From positions 5,812,501 to 5,876,500 of the forward strand of contig OY848926.1 of the NCBI GenBank assembly GCA_963693285.1: a DNA stretch of 64,000 nucleotides. Direction: 5' to 3'. Under the pieces are notes generated by a model. That model saw only the letters and a list, made by a program, of their open reading frames with translations. It did no database searches and was not told the DNA's origin. Position numbers and translations under genes: made by a program. Positions 27,525 through 46,795 of this stretch are shown here, one piece after another; the stretch's first letter is position 1, and each line of letters starts with the position of its first letter. The DNA comes from Xestospongia muta (Eukaryota; Porifera; Demospongiae; Haplosclerida; Petrosiidae).

Positions 27525-28475
27525 TTGTTAACTTCAACAAAGAATGATATACTCTCCTCTCCTACTACTATAGCCTATTATCCAACACTCAATCTTCCAA
27601 TATGTATGTACCATCTTGTATTGTTCATTGCTTGTTACATTGATTGTAATGATAGAGCTTTACATTCTAGAGTCTTTCCAACTTCAACAGAAAATGATTT
27701 CCCTTTATCTCTTATGTCCAACTTGTTGTCTAACACTCAATCTTCCAATATGTCAACTGCTGGTAGTATTGATTTTCCTTTAGTCACCATCATAATAAGT
27801 AAGTTTTCAATTTAATTTAATTTTCTTCACTTTAGGTACAATGACATCAACTTTGTTTGTTGTTACTTTGTCCCCCACAACTATTACATTGTTAAACAAC
27901 AATGAGTTAGTAACAACCATTATGTTGCTTTCCTCTTCACCTTCTGTTCCTGGAGAAGAAAGTTCAAATATTTTAAGTTCAGTCTCAGTACTGAAAGGTA
28001 TAATTAGTCATTGCAGACAATTTGAAAATAATATTTTGTTATTACTATATAATACATTGGTTTTATATGTACTCACATTTAATTAACATTGTTTTATTAG
28101 ACATAATATCTCCAACTCCTTCATTATCTGCTGAGACATATTCCACTAATGCACAATTACTACTGGCTGTGGTATTACCTGGTATCATTATAGTAATAAT
28201 TATTCCATTAATTATTATAATACTGGTGTGTGTATGTCTACTGTTTACTAGATACAAGAAGACACTATCACTATATGATGATGTCATCACCACAACAGTT
28301 GATCTTGTCACTTCAACAAACCCTTCATCTCGCCAACACTACTGATTGTGATTATGTTAGTGATACTGGATTATATATGGAGATTAATGAGTCATATATG
28401 AATGTTCTACCACCAACTGTTAAAACTGAGGAAAATCCAGCCTATGGAAAGGGACTTAATGATGATTATGTTTAG
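27525..28475 (+). pseudogene. Chimeric kinase-less receptor relic
   Basis: C-type stalk exons (27525-27770) run without a break into the end of a B-type ectodomain exon (FPLVTIII, donor near 27799). Next come 27836-27997, a B-like stalk (SSSPSVPGEESSN), and 28101-28345, a membrane helix (about LLAVVLPGIIIVIIIPLIII) and short tail in phase. The tail frame stops at 28343-28345. A second frame, open from there to 28475, continues the expected tail (GLYMEINESYMNVLP, ENPAYGK, NDDYV) and matches 191-391. Joining the two needs a one-base shift near 28330-28345. Neither signal peptide nor ectodomain module is attached. It could be a dead gene or the 3' part of a gene with an unrecognised splice. Confidence 0.6.
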
Positions 28476-28559
28476 TTATTTTATTTCTACAAATGTATTT
28501 TCTTACACATGATAAACTATAAAGGCTATGTAATATTAATTCTGTGAAATAAATAATAA

Positions 28560-29296
28560 AAAAGGCTGGGCTTGGGTAGTAGATCTAGATCTTATCACAT
28601 GTTTATTGGACTGCTTACATTTTCTTAGTATGTGTAGCTTTTAGTAAAAGTAACTTTAATTATATATCTAATTAATGAAAACAATGAAATGGCTTCAACA
28701 ATTAATGAAACTCTTAGAACAATGATGACACTGTCCTATTAGGAGTAAGGATAGGCTAGACCTAGTGGAGACAAATCAAGACCTAACACAGAATTAATTA
28801 TCTTGGACAGTCTCTTGTATGAAGGTACTTTAATGATAGACAGTTTGTATAGATACCATACTCCTCCATATAAATAACATGTCTACTCTGCTTTTTGAGA
28901 TGACATAGCCACTTCATAGCCCTGCTTATCTCAATTACCACCTTTAATTACAATCAATTGACAAGTCTTAACCAAGACAGATCAGTACATACATATATTA
29001 GGATAGCTCATATTTTTTAATCTAGGCCTCAATATTAGCAATCTAACTTTTCTATATAGCATAATGCTTTGTTTTGGATTTATTTTGTTATGTAGTGAAG
29101 GACTTTTTAAGAGAGTGGGTGTTACATGATATAGTACACAACACTGCACGTGATTTATAGAGAATGTACAAATGTTGATATTATAGACTAACTGTTGTGT
29201 ATGATAGGACACAGTTATCATAACTGTCTAATTGTATTTCATACATTACATCATTCTTTGAAATTCTGTTAGTGTGTTAGTAGTGACTGATGAACA
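28560..29296 (+). other. Receptor debris and upstream region of B
   Basis: 28560-28930 is collinear with 9520-10190 and 18235-18905 (signal-exon and membrane-exon debris, no open frame). 28931-29090 matches 19020-19160 upstream of pseudogene 2 and is the likely B promoter side. 29091-29296 shows no feature beyond a CACGTG at about 29146. Confidence 0.4.
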
Positions 29297-33200
<3,904 letters not shown>

Positions 33201-33924
33201 CTATGTTCTATATTTAAAATGTAGTAGCTAATCATATTTTGAGTTTTGTTCTTAAGTATAATAACTAGATGTGTCAATTTTAAAATGTAACTTACCAAAA
33301 CTGAAAATCCTAATTCTACCTACCTCAAAAGTCTTTAAATAAAACATTACAAAAGAATCATTAAATAGTGAAAGTTCAATAACTGATATTAACTTAGTGT
33401 CAGCCTTTAGTTGTTATCATGATAGTTCTATTAACGTGATTATTATCATTTTACTGTTTATTTTGTAGGAAGAGACTAAAAAGAATAATTCTATATATCA
33501 CGATGAATTGATGTAGTGGATCTTACAATGATAAAAAAGAAATCACATGATACTTCAGAATACAAAGACAATACCTTATATGCAGACACTAGTACAATAA
33601 CAAGTAGTTACTATGTATATCCATATAAAATGTGTGAACTCTACTCCCATTGCTATGTAAGGACTGGATGACCTTGTATATTTTAGAGCTTTCTTATTGT
33701 ACTAACATGTTTATTCTAATCTCTACTATCACATCTTTATTTCCAATTATATAGAATGTGACACTACTGACATGACTATTCTAGATACATCCGATTCGAC
33801 CAGTTTGATGACACTAGTTAACTAATTCCTGTATTTTATCTACTATGTCATATTAAATTTTTAATCCACTAACATTCCTCTTTTTGACTCTTTATGTCTT
33901 CATTTTTAATTTTTCATGTTTTAT
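33201..33924 (+). pseudogene. B 3' flank with receptor debris
   Basis: AATAAA at 33338-33343 is a candidate poly(A) signal for B. 33400-33720 again resembles the membrane-exon debris seen near 9890 and 18640, followed by a short open piece (KKKSHDTSEYKDNTLYADTS) that looks like a receptor tail but is not linked to splice sites I can trust. 33721-33924 holds nothing clear. Confidence 0.35.
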
Positions 33925-33972
33925 TTTTTCTGTCAGTATAGATCATAAATGAATAAAAGGAAATCTCCTCAC

Positions 33973-34007
<35 letters not shown>

Positions 34008-34033
34008 CGTGTGTGTGTGTGTGTGTGTATATG

Positions 34034-34065
<32 letters not shown>

Positions 34066-34144
34066 TGTATGTATGTATGTATATATGTATATATATATGA
34101 GAAGATTTTCTTTTATTCATTTATGATCTATACTGACAGAAAAG
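33925..34144. mobile_element. Foldback element with microsatellite core
   Basis: The left arm 33925-33979 (TTTTCTGTCAGTATAGATCA...) is the near-perfect reverse complement of the right arm 34092-34144 (...TGATCTATACTGACAGAAAA). Between them lies a TA/TG/TATG-rich core (about 33975-34095). Long inverted arms with no coding capacity fit a MITE-like or foldback element. The opposing open frames here (IYIHTYIHT and VCVCVCVYV) are repeat artefacts. Confidence 0.75.
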
Positions 34145-34177
34145 TTAAAAAATTATAAACGAAATTCTTTTACATTC

Positions 34178-34330
34178 TCCTGAAGTCAGTACATACTAAT
34201 GTTATGTATCAGTTATATTGTAAACTGTATAACTACAGGCCTTACATTTCAAACGATACTTCACTGCTAGTGATGTGTGGATTTTGGTGTAGTATTCTAT
34301 GAGATATGGAGTCTAGGACACAAACGATAG
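34178..34330 (+). pseudogene. Orphan kinase exon-5 fragment
   Basis: CCTGAAGTCAGTACATACTAATG... through the ACTACAG acceptor and the exon coding ALHFKRYFTASDVW to GGACACAAACG matches the end of kinase exon 4, the intron and exon 5 of the A genes. It has a base deletion in GTGTGGATTTTGG and a TAG replacing GCA. No other kinase exons adjoin it. Confidence 0.75.
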
Positions 34331-34403
34331 AAACAAGTAATAATTTGCATTGTTAAATAACCATTAATAATTTTTAATAACTTAATTAGGTTAATTCTGA
34401 AAA

Positions 34404-38854
<4,451 letters not shown>

Positions 38855-38971
38855 TTGCACTCTGATTTGTGTGTTATTTAAGATGTTCATGTTTATATAA
38901 CTGAATGTTATTTAATATTAATGATGGATCATAATTATTTTTACTTTGTTATGAAGCAGTGTTATTTTCTT

Positions 38972-39068
38972 ACATCATAATTTATGACGTATTTATTAGC
39001 AATTCTCCCACGCAATTTGCTGAAAATAAAAGGATGGGCTATCTAGTGTAAGGTTGTATCGACTAAAG
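38972..39068 (+). promoter_or_regulatory. Candidate promoter block of D
   Basis: The C-D interval is only 214 bases. This block, with TTATGACGTATTT and AAAATAAAAGGATGGGCTAT, directly precedes the D start codon and is nearly identical to 11395-11497. Position and duplication suggest promoter or 5' UTR; the AATAAA-like motif within it might equally end C. Confidence 0.4.
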
Positions 39069-42000
39069 ATGTTCTCGTTAACTGTTTATTGGAGTTTTTT
39101 CAGTATCTTAATATGTGGAGGTTTCATTGAGAGTAAGTTTAGAATCAGCTCATATTTCGTACTATATATAATTCATTTGTGTTAAAGTTAAGTTAGCTAG
39201 AAATTTATCATGATCATATAAATTAAGACTAAAATGACAAATAGTAAATCCTGTTGTACTATTTGTATTATTTCTTTAGTAGTAACAGAAGCTATTACAA
39301 CACAACATTGTACTGAGAGGTTTATGGAGTTAGGACTACTCACCTTTAGAGCTGGACGGATAGATATTAATGGAATTGGAAATCATTTAAATGACAAAAT
39401 CAGACTCCTCACAGAATATCAGTTTAACTGTTCATCAACAACTATTACCAGTGTTATTGTGGGAGGTGATCTTAGGAGGGCAAATGGTATGCGCCAGTTA
39501 TTTCCTAGTGTTCAAATCTGGAGACCTCAAGAATCTGATCCTAACCAATATGATCTTGTTCCAGACAGGGAGAGAACTATATACTACTCAACTAATAATG
39601 TCAGTACTAATGGAGTGTTTGAATATCCTCTGGATCCACCCATACCAGTACAAAGTGGAGATATATTAGCTATATCACAACCTCCTCAAGGGGGCAGTAT
39701 TTTTAGAGTTTATTACATACAAAATGTTGTTAGTTTTGATAGTCATCAAATCAACTTTGGTTCAACAACTGCTGATTTATCTAGTAATCTAATTACTAGT
39801 GATTTGGTATTAGTCTATCCTATAACTGGTGAGTTATATCATATATACTAAACTATTGTGATCTATTATGTCATTAGATGGAGCTTGTGTTAGTAGTTCA
39901 ATAAATGCTACAGTCATCAAGGAGAATGCTCTACTGATACATGAAGTTAGAAAGCCAGGACAAAGAAGACAGTATATATATCCAGAGATGAAGTTCTCAT
40001 GTAATGGTAGTGTTACAAAATGGATCTATGGAGCTGTAGATCAAAACAAAGCTACAGAAGACCTACCTGAACTCCAAATATGGCGTCAAACTGGTTCTAA
40101 TAGTTACAATAAACAAGGATCTAGTTTAGTTACTGTTAATTCAACAGGTAACCTAAATGTACATGAGTATTATCCTGCAACTCCACTGGAATTTCAAGAG
40201 GGAGATATATTTGGTGTTCATGTACCTCGAGATGAAGACAGTAAACTATTTCTATATGAACAAGAAAATAGTGGACCACTTAATTTACGTATTGATAATG
40301 TAGATTCACCTGCTCCTTCAACAATTGGTGAAGAACTTAGACCAGAAGGAGCAAATGATTTTCCACTTGTTACATTAGAAATCAGTAAGTTCTTATATCA
40401 CATCTCATAGTAATTACAGTTACACATAAAGGTATAGACATACCTACTGTTACATTATCATTTTCTTCATTCTTGTCAACTTCAACTGCAGCCATTACTA
40501 CTATTGTATCAACTTCAGGTTAGTCTATTATATATTGTGAATACATGGAGTCTTATATCTGTTACAGTTAATGGAAATAATCTCATATCTACTAATACTC
40601 TCTCCACTTCATCTCCAGTAACTCTCACTTCAATTTCATCTCAGTCAGTATCAATATCTCCAGTTATATCTATACCTCCTGCAATAAATACCACACCAAG
40701 ATTGGATCCATCAGGAAACAATCGAGCTCATTTAATTGGTGCTATTGTTGCTGTACTAGTACTACTTATAACAATTATCGTATGTACTGTAATTGTTATA
40801 GCCATTATATTGGTAAGGAAGAGAAAGATAGTGGATAAGTATGACGTCTCAAAATTAGACAATGGACACACACTTAATAATCCATTATATGGAGGTAAGA
40901 ACTGTTTTCTCTGTTAAAATTATATTCCACTGTATTAATATAATTTTGTACTGACATGTATGAGAGAGATAGGATATACAATAATGTCATGGATATCATG
41001 ACCATTGCTTTAAACCTCCTACCCCCTCAACTACAAACTGTACACATTTAGTTTACCAAAACTGTACTTTATTTTGTAAAGTGAACAACTTTAAGTGGCC
41101 AAACTCAATATATATAAGGTATCATTAGTTGGTCAAATGGCAACATTAGTTGCTCAAGACTACTCAAATGATCACTACATAGAAATAAACAGTGTCATGC
41201 TATATATGTAAAAATCCTTCTTGTGTAATTAATCTATTGAAATATAAGTACTGGATTAGAGAGAATGTCAAACTCCTATATTCTTTACATCTAAATTACG
41301 ATATCTCTTTGTAGATAGTCAACAGAAGGTGGTACCTCTTCTTCAACCTAATAACATTGAACATAGTGTTCTGTCCGCTACACATTATGAAACAGAGTAC
41401 TCCTTCTATACTGAAGCTGGTATGCCAAAACCAACTAATGATTTATCACCATACTCAGGTGACTATGTAAGTTGATCACACATCAAAACAGTCATGATCT
41501 CATAACTCCCATGTCCATAGTAGGTATATGTAACTATATGTGTTAATTATCATGTAATGACATAATGACATTATGGTCATGTTCAATAAACCACAGTGCC
41601 ATCAATATAGTCATGATCTTGGCATCCATTCCTTGTATGTGTATTATACAACTTCCTTCCTTTGTAGTTGGAGCCAACACCACCAGCTGCTCAATATAAC
41701 CATTTAGAATGGGGTATTATAGTACCAACTATGGTTAGTAATAACAATACATAGTAAATGAATTAGATTATATATAATTATATATATTATTATATGTGAC
41801 TTGTATTTACTAATATCAGTACTGTTGTTATATATTGTGTGTATTATTATAAAAATTTATATTGTGATTGTATTATTAGAGTCCATTACTAAAGTAAGTA
41901 TATTACTTGATAATAGACTGATCAATTTACTACATACTGGAATAATTGTAGTACATAGTGGAGTAATTGTAGTACATAGTGGAGTAATTGTAGTATGTAA

Positions 42001-43646
42001 TGGAGTAACTTTGTATAGTTTCTATAATTTTCTATAATTCCTGTGTCAATATTGAACAGGCTCAAAGAAACATGTTAAATGATTACATCAATCAATCATC
42101 TTTAGTCGGAGACAATATCTATTCTACACTAATGCGAGTAAGACAATAATTTATAATCTATTTGTTTCAAACTATTTGTTTACATTATTTCTTTTATACA
42201 TAGAGTGGAGACCATTACCAAGTTGTTGACGGTGATCATAACTCAGTTTTTTTCACTGAAGCTGAAATATATTGGACTCCTGGCTCAGATTGTACTAGTA
42301 TCTATGAACAATTAGCTCAACAAAGATATCGAGAAATTATACGAGGACAAATCAGGTAAAATCAGATGTATTAACTAAGTCTCTAGTGTCACTTAATTAT
42401 TGTGTTATTAGCATTGAAGGTCATTTGGGTTCTGGACAATTTGGTACTGTTGCTCAAGGAGTGTGGACTTCTCCAGATGGACCACTTAGTGTAGCCATTA
42501 AAACTTTAAAGGATGATGCTTCAGAGGAAGAGAAGGTTAAGTTCTTACAAGAGGCAGCCATTATGGGTCAATTTCATCATCCTAATATTGTCAAGTTATA
42601 TGGAGTGGTCACTATGGGTGAACCTGTGAGTTTATGAAACAAAGATTGTTAATATTTTAGTTATTATTGGTAGGTTATGATAGTACTGGAATTAATGAAG
42701 CATGGCGATATGAAACATTATTTGGAGACTTTCATACCTTCGTATGTCAAATAATGAAAGTGCTTTATATTTCATTATAATTACATCTACTACCTACAGA
42801 CCAGGAGAGTTAGTTCCCTCTACACTACCTACTCTCCTAATTAGTTTCTGTCGTCAGATTGCCTCAGGTATGGAGTACCTGTCAAAGAAATGTTTTGTAC
42901 ACAGAGACCTGGCAGCTAGGAATATACTAGTGACTGAAGATCATACTTGCAAGGTAATATTTAACATTGGTGACAATCATTGTTTCTATCTCAATATCAG
43001 ATTTCTGATTTTGGATTATCAAGAGATCTTCAAGATGAAAATTATTACATCTCTAAAGGAGGTCAAGTCCCTGTTAAATGGACTGCCCCAGAGGTACAAG
43101 CTCTTCAGTTGACAACTGTACTGACATCACCTTCCCTTCATGTAGGCATTACTTTATAAGAAATATTCCTCAGCGAGTGATGTGTGGAGTTTTGGGGTCC
43201 TCATGTTTGAAATATGGAGTCTGGGACGTAAACCATTTTCAGGTATCACTAATCAACAAGTAAGTTTTAATGATCTCATTTCTTTTACATTTTAATAATG
43301 GGTTGTTTGTAGACATTTAGAAAAATTGGAGATGGTTATCGTCTTCCACCTCCTCCTGGATGCCCCAAATCAATCTATGAAATGATGATACAATGCTGGT
43401 AAGACTCTTTATATTGAAAACACTACAATGATCTATACTTTTAGGCATCCAGAAACTTCCTCTCGTCCTACATTTGCCAATTTAGTCTCTCGTCTCTCAC
43501 AACCTGAATGGGCTATCATTCTGTGGACACGACGGGACAAAGAGACCCATCCTCAAGCTGCTATTTTGGGAGCACCACTTGAAGCAGGTCAGGGTCTTTA
43601 TCTTGAACTGCAAAATGCTTACTACTCATATGAAGGAACCCTATAA
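39069..43646 (+). CDS. Receptor tyrosine kinase D
   Basis: About 970 residues. Exons: 39069-39132, 39280-39828, 39878-40384, 40432-40518, 40568-40894, 41315-41466, 41668-41733, 42060-42137, 42204-42355, 42412-42625, 42674-42741, 42800-42953, 43001-43093, 43146-43259, 43313-43398, 43445-43646. The start at 39069 gives a signal peptide ([20 protein letters not shown]) and correct phase; an ATG at 39234 reading straight into exon 2 is the alternative. Two ectodomain modules; Ser/Thr/Pro stalk; helix about [20 protein letters not shown] then [18 protein letters not shown] exon (66 bases, like the A micro-exon); [15 protein letters not shown]; kinase [52 protein letters not shown]. The acceptor at 40431 is weak. 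Kinase exon 3 is far more A-like than its neighbours. Confidence 0.86.
40895..42059 (+). other. Longer introns of D
   Basis: 40895-41314 (420 bases) and 41734-42059 (326 bases) hold no exon I can support. 41936-42005 contains about three copies of a 20-base unit (GTAGTACATAGTGGAGTAAT). Confidence 0.5.
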
Positions 43647-43653
43647 TATAAAT

Positions 43654-43659
43654 ACAATA
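43654..43659 (+). terminator. Candidate poly(A) signal of D
   Basis: AATAAA a few bases after the D stop codon; unusually close, so a later signal may be used. Confidence 0.3.
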
Positions 43660-43664
43660 AATTA

Positions 43665-43845
43665 CTATATTTAGCTATCGAATCTACATTAATTGTGTTA
43701 TAATGTTATTATATTAAGCTATCAAATCTTCATTAATTGTGTTATCATGTTACTATATTAAGCTATCAAATCTTCAATAACTATGTAATCATGTTACTAT
43801 ATTTAGCTATCAAATCTTCATTAATTGTGCTATCATGTTTTCCTT
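43665..43845. repeat. 44-bp tandem repeat after D
   Basis: Four copies with period 44 (AGCTATCAAATCTTCATTAA ... ATGTTACTATATT), phased on AGCTATC at 43673, 43717, 43761 and 43805. No coding function is evident. Confidence 0.85.
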
Positions 43846-44289
43846 TTTATGTACAATTCAGCTCCAGAATTATTAATATATTTGCGCTAAATTATTCAAT
43901 ATTTTATCAATTTTATGCTCGATATTTTAAATCTGTTGTATTAATTACAACTATATCATAATGCCTCCTTTAATTAATAATATTAATTAATATATTGTTG
44001 AGTATGTGGTTTATTAAGTCCTAATAACTAGCTTTAAATACTCCGTATTTATTAAGAGTTTTTAGAAGTTGCTTGATTATTAATTAATGTCAGCCACGCC
44101 TCCTCTCAGTCTGCAGTCATCCATGGCTTAAATGTAACAGCAGTCATTATGTTAGAAGACAGAATAAAAGAGGTATCTTTATCCTTTTTCATCAATTCTT
44201 TATTAGTAGGTACTCTACTACTCAATTTAATAATGAAATCCTTACCATATCAAACATCAATCACTAAAAATAGCGTAACACACTTCAGA

Positions 44290-46610
44290 CAACAATGATT
44301 TTTATGAACTTTTATATGTTCTGGAAGATAGTACCACAGCACTGTATTATGTACTTGATCATAATAATGATGCTGTTAATAGTTCACTGCTAAAATACTC
44401 TTAAATTCAAATACAGCGTCAAAGTATAACCAATCTCTCAACCATCATTTACACTAAAGTCAAGTTAGATGTGTTAACACCACGGCCATTTTTCAAGCTG
44501 ATCATTCAACTATTGATGTCATTTTAAATGAACTATCATCTGTTGAGGTTGGTGACATATTTAATTTGTTTATTTCTATTATTAAGGATAAATATCATTT
44601 GAAGACTTATTCAAAAACACTCCATGCAGTATCTTTTTTTTACACCAATGTTTAAGGCACAAATAATACTTCATAATGATGGACTAACTACAATTCTGGT
44701 ATAATTCCAACAATACAATTTAATACTGTAATATTCAAATAATTAGTATTAGTTTCTTAATACTATTCATTTCATTAACATAAGAAATGACAGGGACCTC
44801 CTCATCATCATGATTACAGAAAAAATCACAATGAAGGTATTTAATGTTATTGTAATTATATTAATAGATCTTAGCTCCTAATTGTCTCATGCTAGTAAAA
44901 TTTTAAAAGTGAGTCACTAAAGTACTCTAATATTATTCATGACTCTTATAACACTTGTTATGCCAATACACTTATTACTCTCAAGTTTGCTCAGTCTTCC
45001 TTTTAACAGCTGATTTAATTCATTTCTTACAGCTGTTAGCAAATATCTGCATCTGCGACAAACTTTGGTGTAAATACCTTTTATGATAGTACAGTGATTA
45101 TAGCACCATCAACGTAATCACAAAACAATGTACATCATTTGTGTATTCAATCTTTATAATATTGTTATAGTATGAGATACTAAGCCTGTAAATTGTGGTT
45201 ACCATGGATGCATATATACTGCCATAGTATTATAATGCTATAGTCTAGTTGACAAATAAACTAACTGTGTTAATAATTATCATTTATGGAAAGAACCTTG
45301 ATCAAAGTAGTTTTGTAGAAACAATGATTGAGAGAAATCAATCTATTGGCAATCTTCATCCAATAAGAGTTAGTTATATAAAAAAACTTTTCACTGGAGG
45401 ACTTTTAAAAGATTGCCACAAGATCAAACACAACTACATCTCATTTGTAGACGTAATTAACTTTATTAGCTCGTGTTGTCTGTCATAATGTTTAACTTGA
45501 TTAGTCGTGTCTGTTATAATGTTTAACTTGATTAGCTGTTGTCGTCTGTCATAACATTTAACTTGATTAGCTCATGTCTTTCATAATGTTTAGGATCCTA
45601 AGAGAATTAGATGATGGTCAATTTAGTGTAGTATCTCATGGAAATTGGAAGCAAATGGAACTCCTACAACTAGATATTGCTGTTAAATTCTCTAGACTTA
45701 CACATCAGAAGAAAAGAGTCAAATTCCTTTGAGAAGCAGACATTATGGATCTTTTTGATTATCCTAACGTTATAATGGTGTGATCACTGTTGAAAACCAG
45801 TAAGACAATGTGACTTTATTGTCTTAATCTAGGTAATGAGTTCAGTCAACATTGAGACCTTTATAAGTTCTTATCATCCCTCGTGAATAAGTACATATAC
45901 ATTTCTCATTCTCTGAGTATCATATGACATACTTGTTCCTCTCATCTCATCAACATAATTACAACAAATTACTACTCAGTTTTTGTTTTCAGATTTCCTT
46001 AGGTACCTGTCCAAGAAAATGTTTCGTACACAGATTGATCTAGTAGCTGGAAATATCTTACCACCTAATAATCAATGATTGAGTCTGCAAAGTAAGAACA
46101 TATCATACATTTATTTACACACAATACATGTGTGTATTGTGATTTGGAATGGTTGGGCATTGAACAAGTGATATTCATTGTATTATATCTAAAGAAGGTA
46201 TAATTTGAGGGACACCTCCTGAAGTGAAGTGAGTACATCAGTATTAAAGTAACATACAGTTTTATGTATAACTAACTTATAGGTTTTGCATTACAAGATA
46301 TATTCTATAACTAGTGGTGTCTGAAGTTATTAATATTTAAATTATGTAGTATGTTGTCATTATGTGGTGGACTCCGGTAAAAGGATGGATTCACCTCCTG
46401 GCTATATCTATATGCTGATGATTCAGTAACTTACTACTATTTAATGAAATAAGTTGTGTTACTATCTTCAAGGATTTCTATAGCAAATAATAAGCTCTTC
46501 TATATCAATATATTTAAATGTTTAAATCTTTCCTTATTTGATAAAACATTGTATTCACTGGTGATGACTACGTTCATGGGAAAGACCTTTACACCAGAGA
46601 TATATCTGAT
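44290..46610 (+). pseudogene. Strongly decayed RTK pseudogene between D and E
   Basis: Pieces in RTK order: ectodomain-like LNELSSVEVGDIFNL near 44525-44570; kinase N-lobe at 45597-45735 (RELDDGQFSVVSHGNW, DIAVKF, VKFL then TGA); catalytic-lobe remnant at 45978-46060, where the HRD loop is unreadable; activation-loop and PPEV piece near 46180-46225; exon-5 remnant near 46283; PPGYIYMLMIQ near 46395; tail VHGKDLYTRD near 46570. Multiple stops and shifts. 43846-44289 shows nothing clear, and 45249-45488 contains an open frame of unknown meaning. Confidence 0.75.
45470..45593. repeat. 31-36-bp tandem repeat in the D-E pseudogene
   Basis: Four variable copies of TGTCTGTCATAATGTTTAAC followed by TTGATTAG, just before the pseudogene N-lobe. 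Confidence 0.75.
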
Positions 46611-46795
46611 GTCATGATCATCAACTATAATTTTTTGGAAAACACTGTGTTTTTTATTTTGAATATTTTTGTGTGATGTTTTTCCTGTGGTTTAATGGTT
46701 TTTCCATTGGGATTACTGCCCCCAACATAGCCACTCCTCCAGACATTGAGGTATAAGACCCAGAGGTCATTGACTTTATTGTATTTTAGCAAAGA

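Noticed and set aside
33914..34158. Overlapping open frames on both strands rich in IYIHT and VCVCV
   Set aside because: Artefact of the microsatellite core of the foldback element; no splice sites or homologues.
39234..39279. Alternative start of receptor D at 39234
   Set aside because: The exon at 39069-39132 supplies a better signal peptide and joins in phase to 39280, as in A, B and C; kept only as an alternative.
45249..45488. Small open frame before the D-E pseudogene N-lobe
   Set aside because: No homology to the receptors, no clear splice sites, ends in a tandem repeat; not supportable as a gene.
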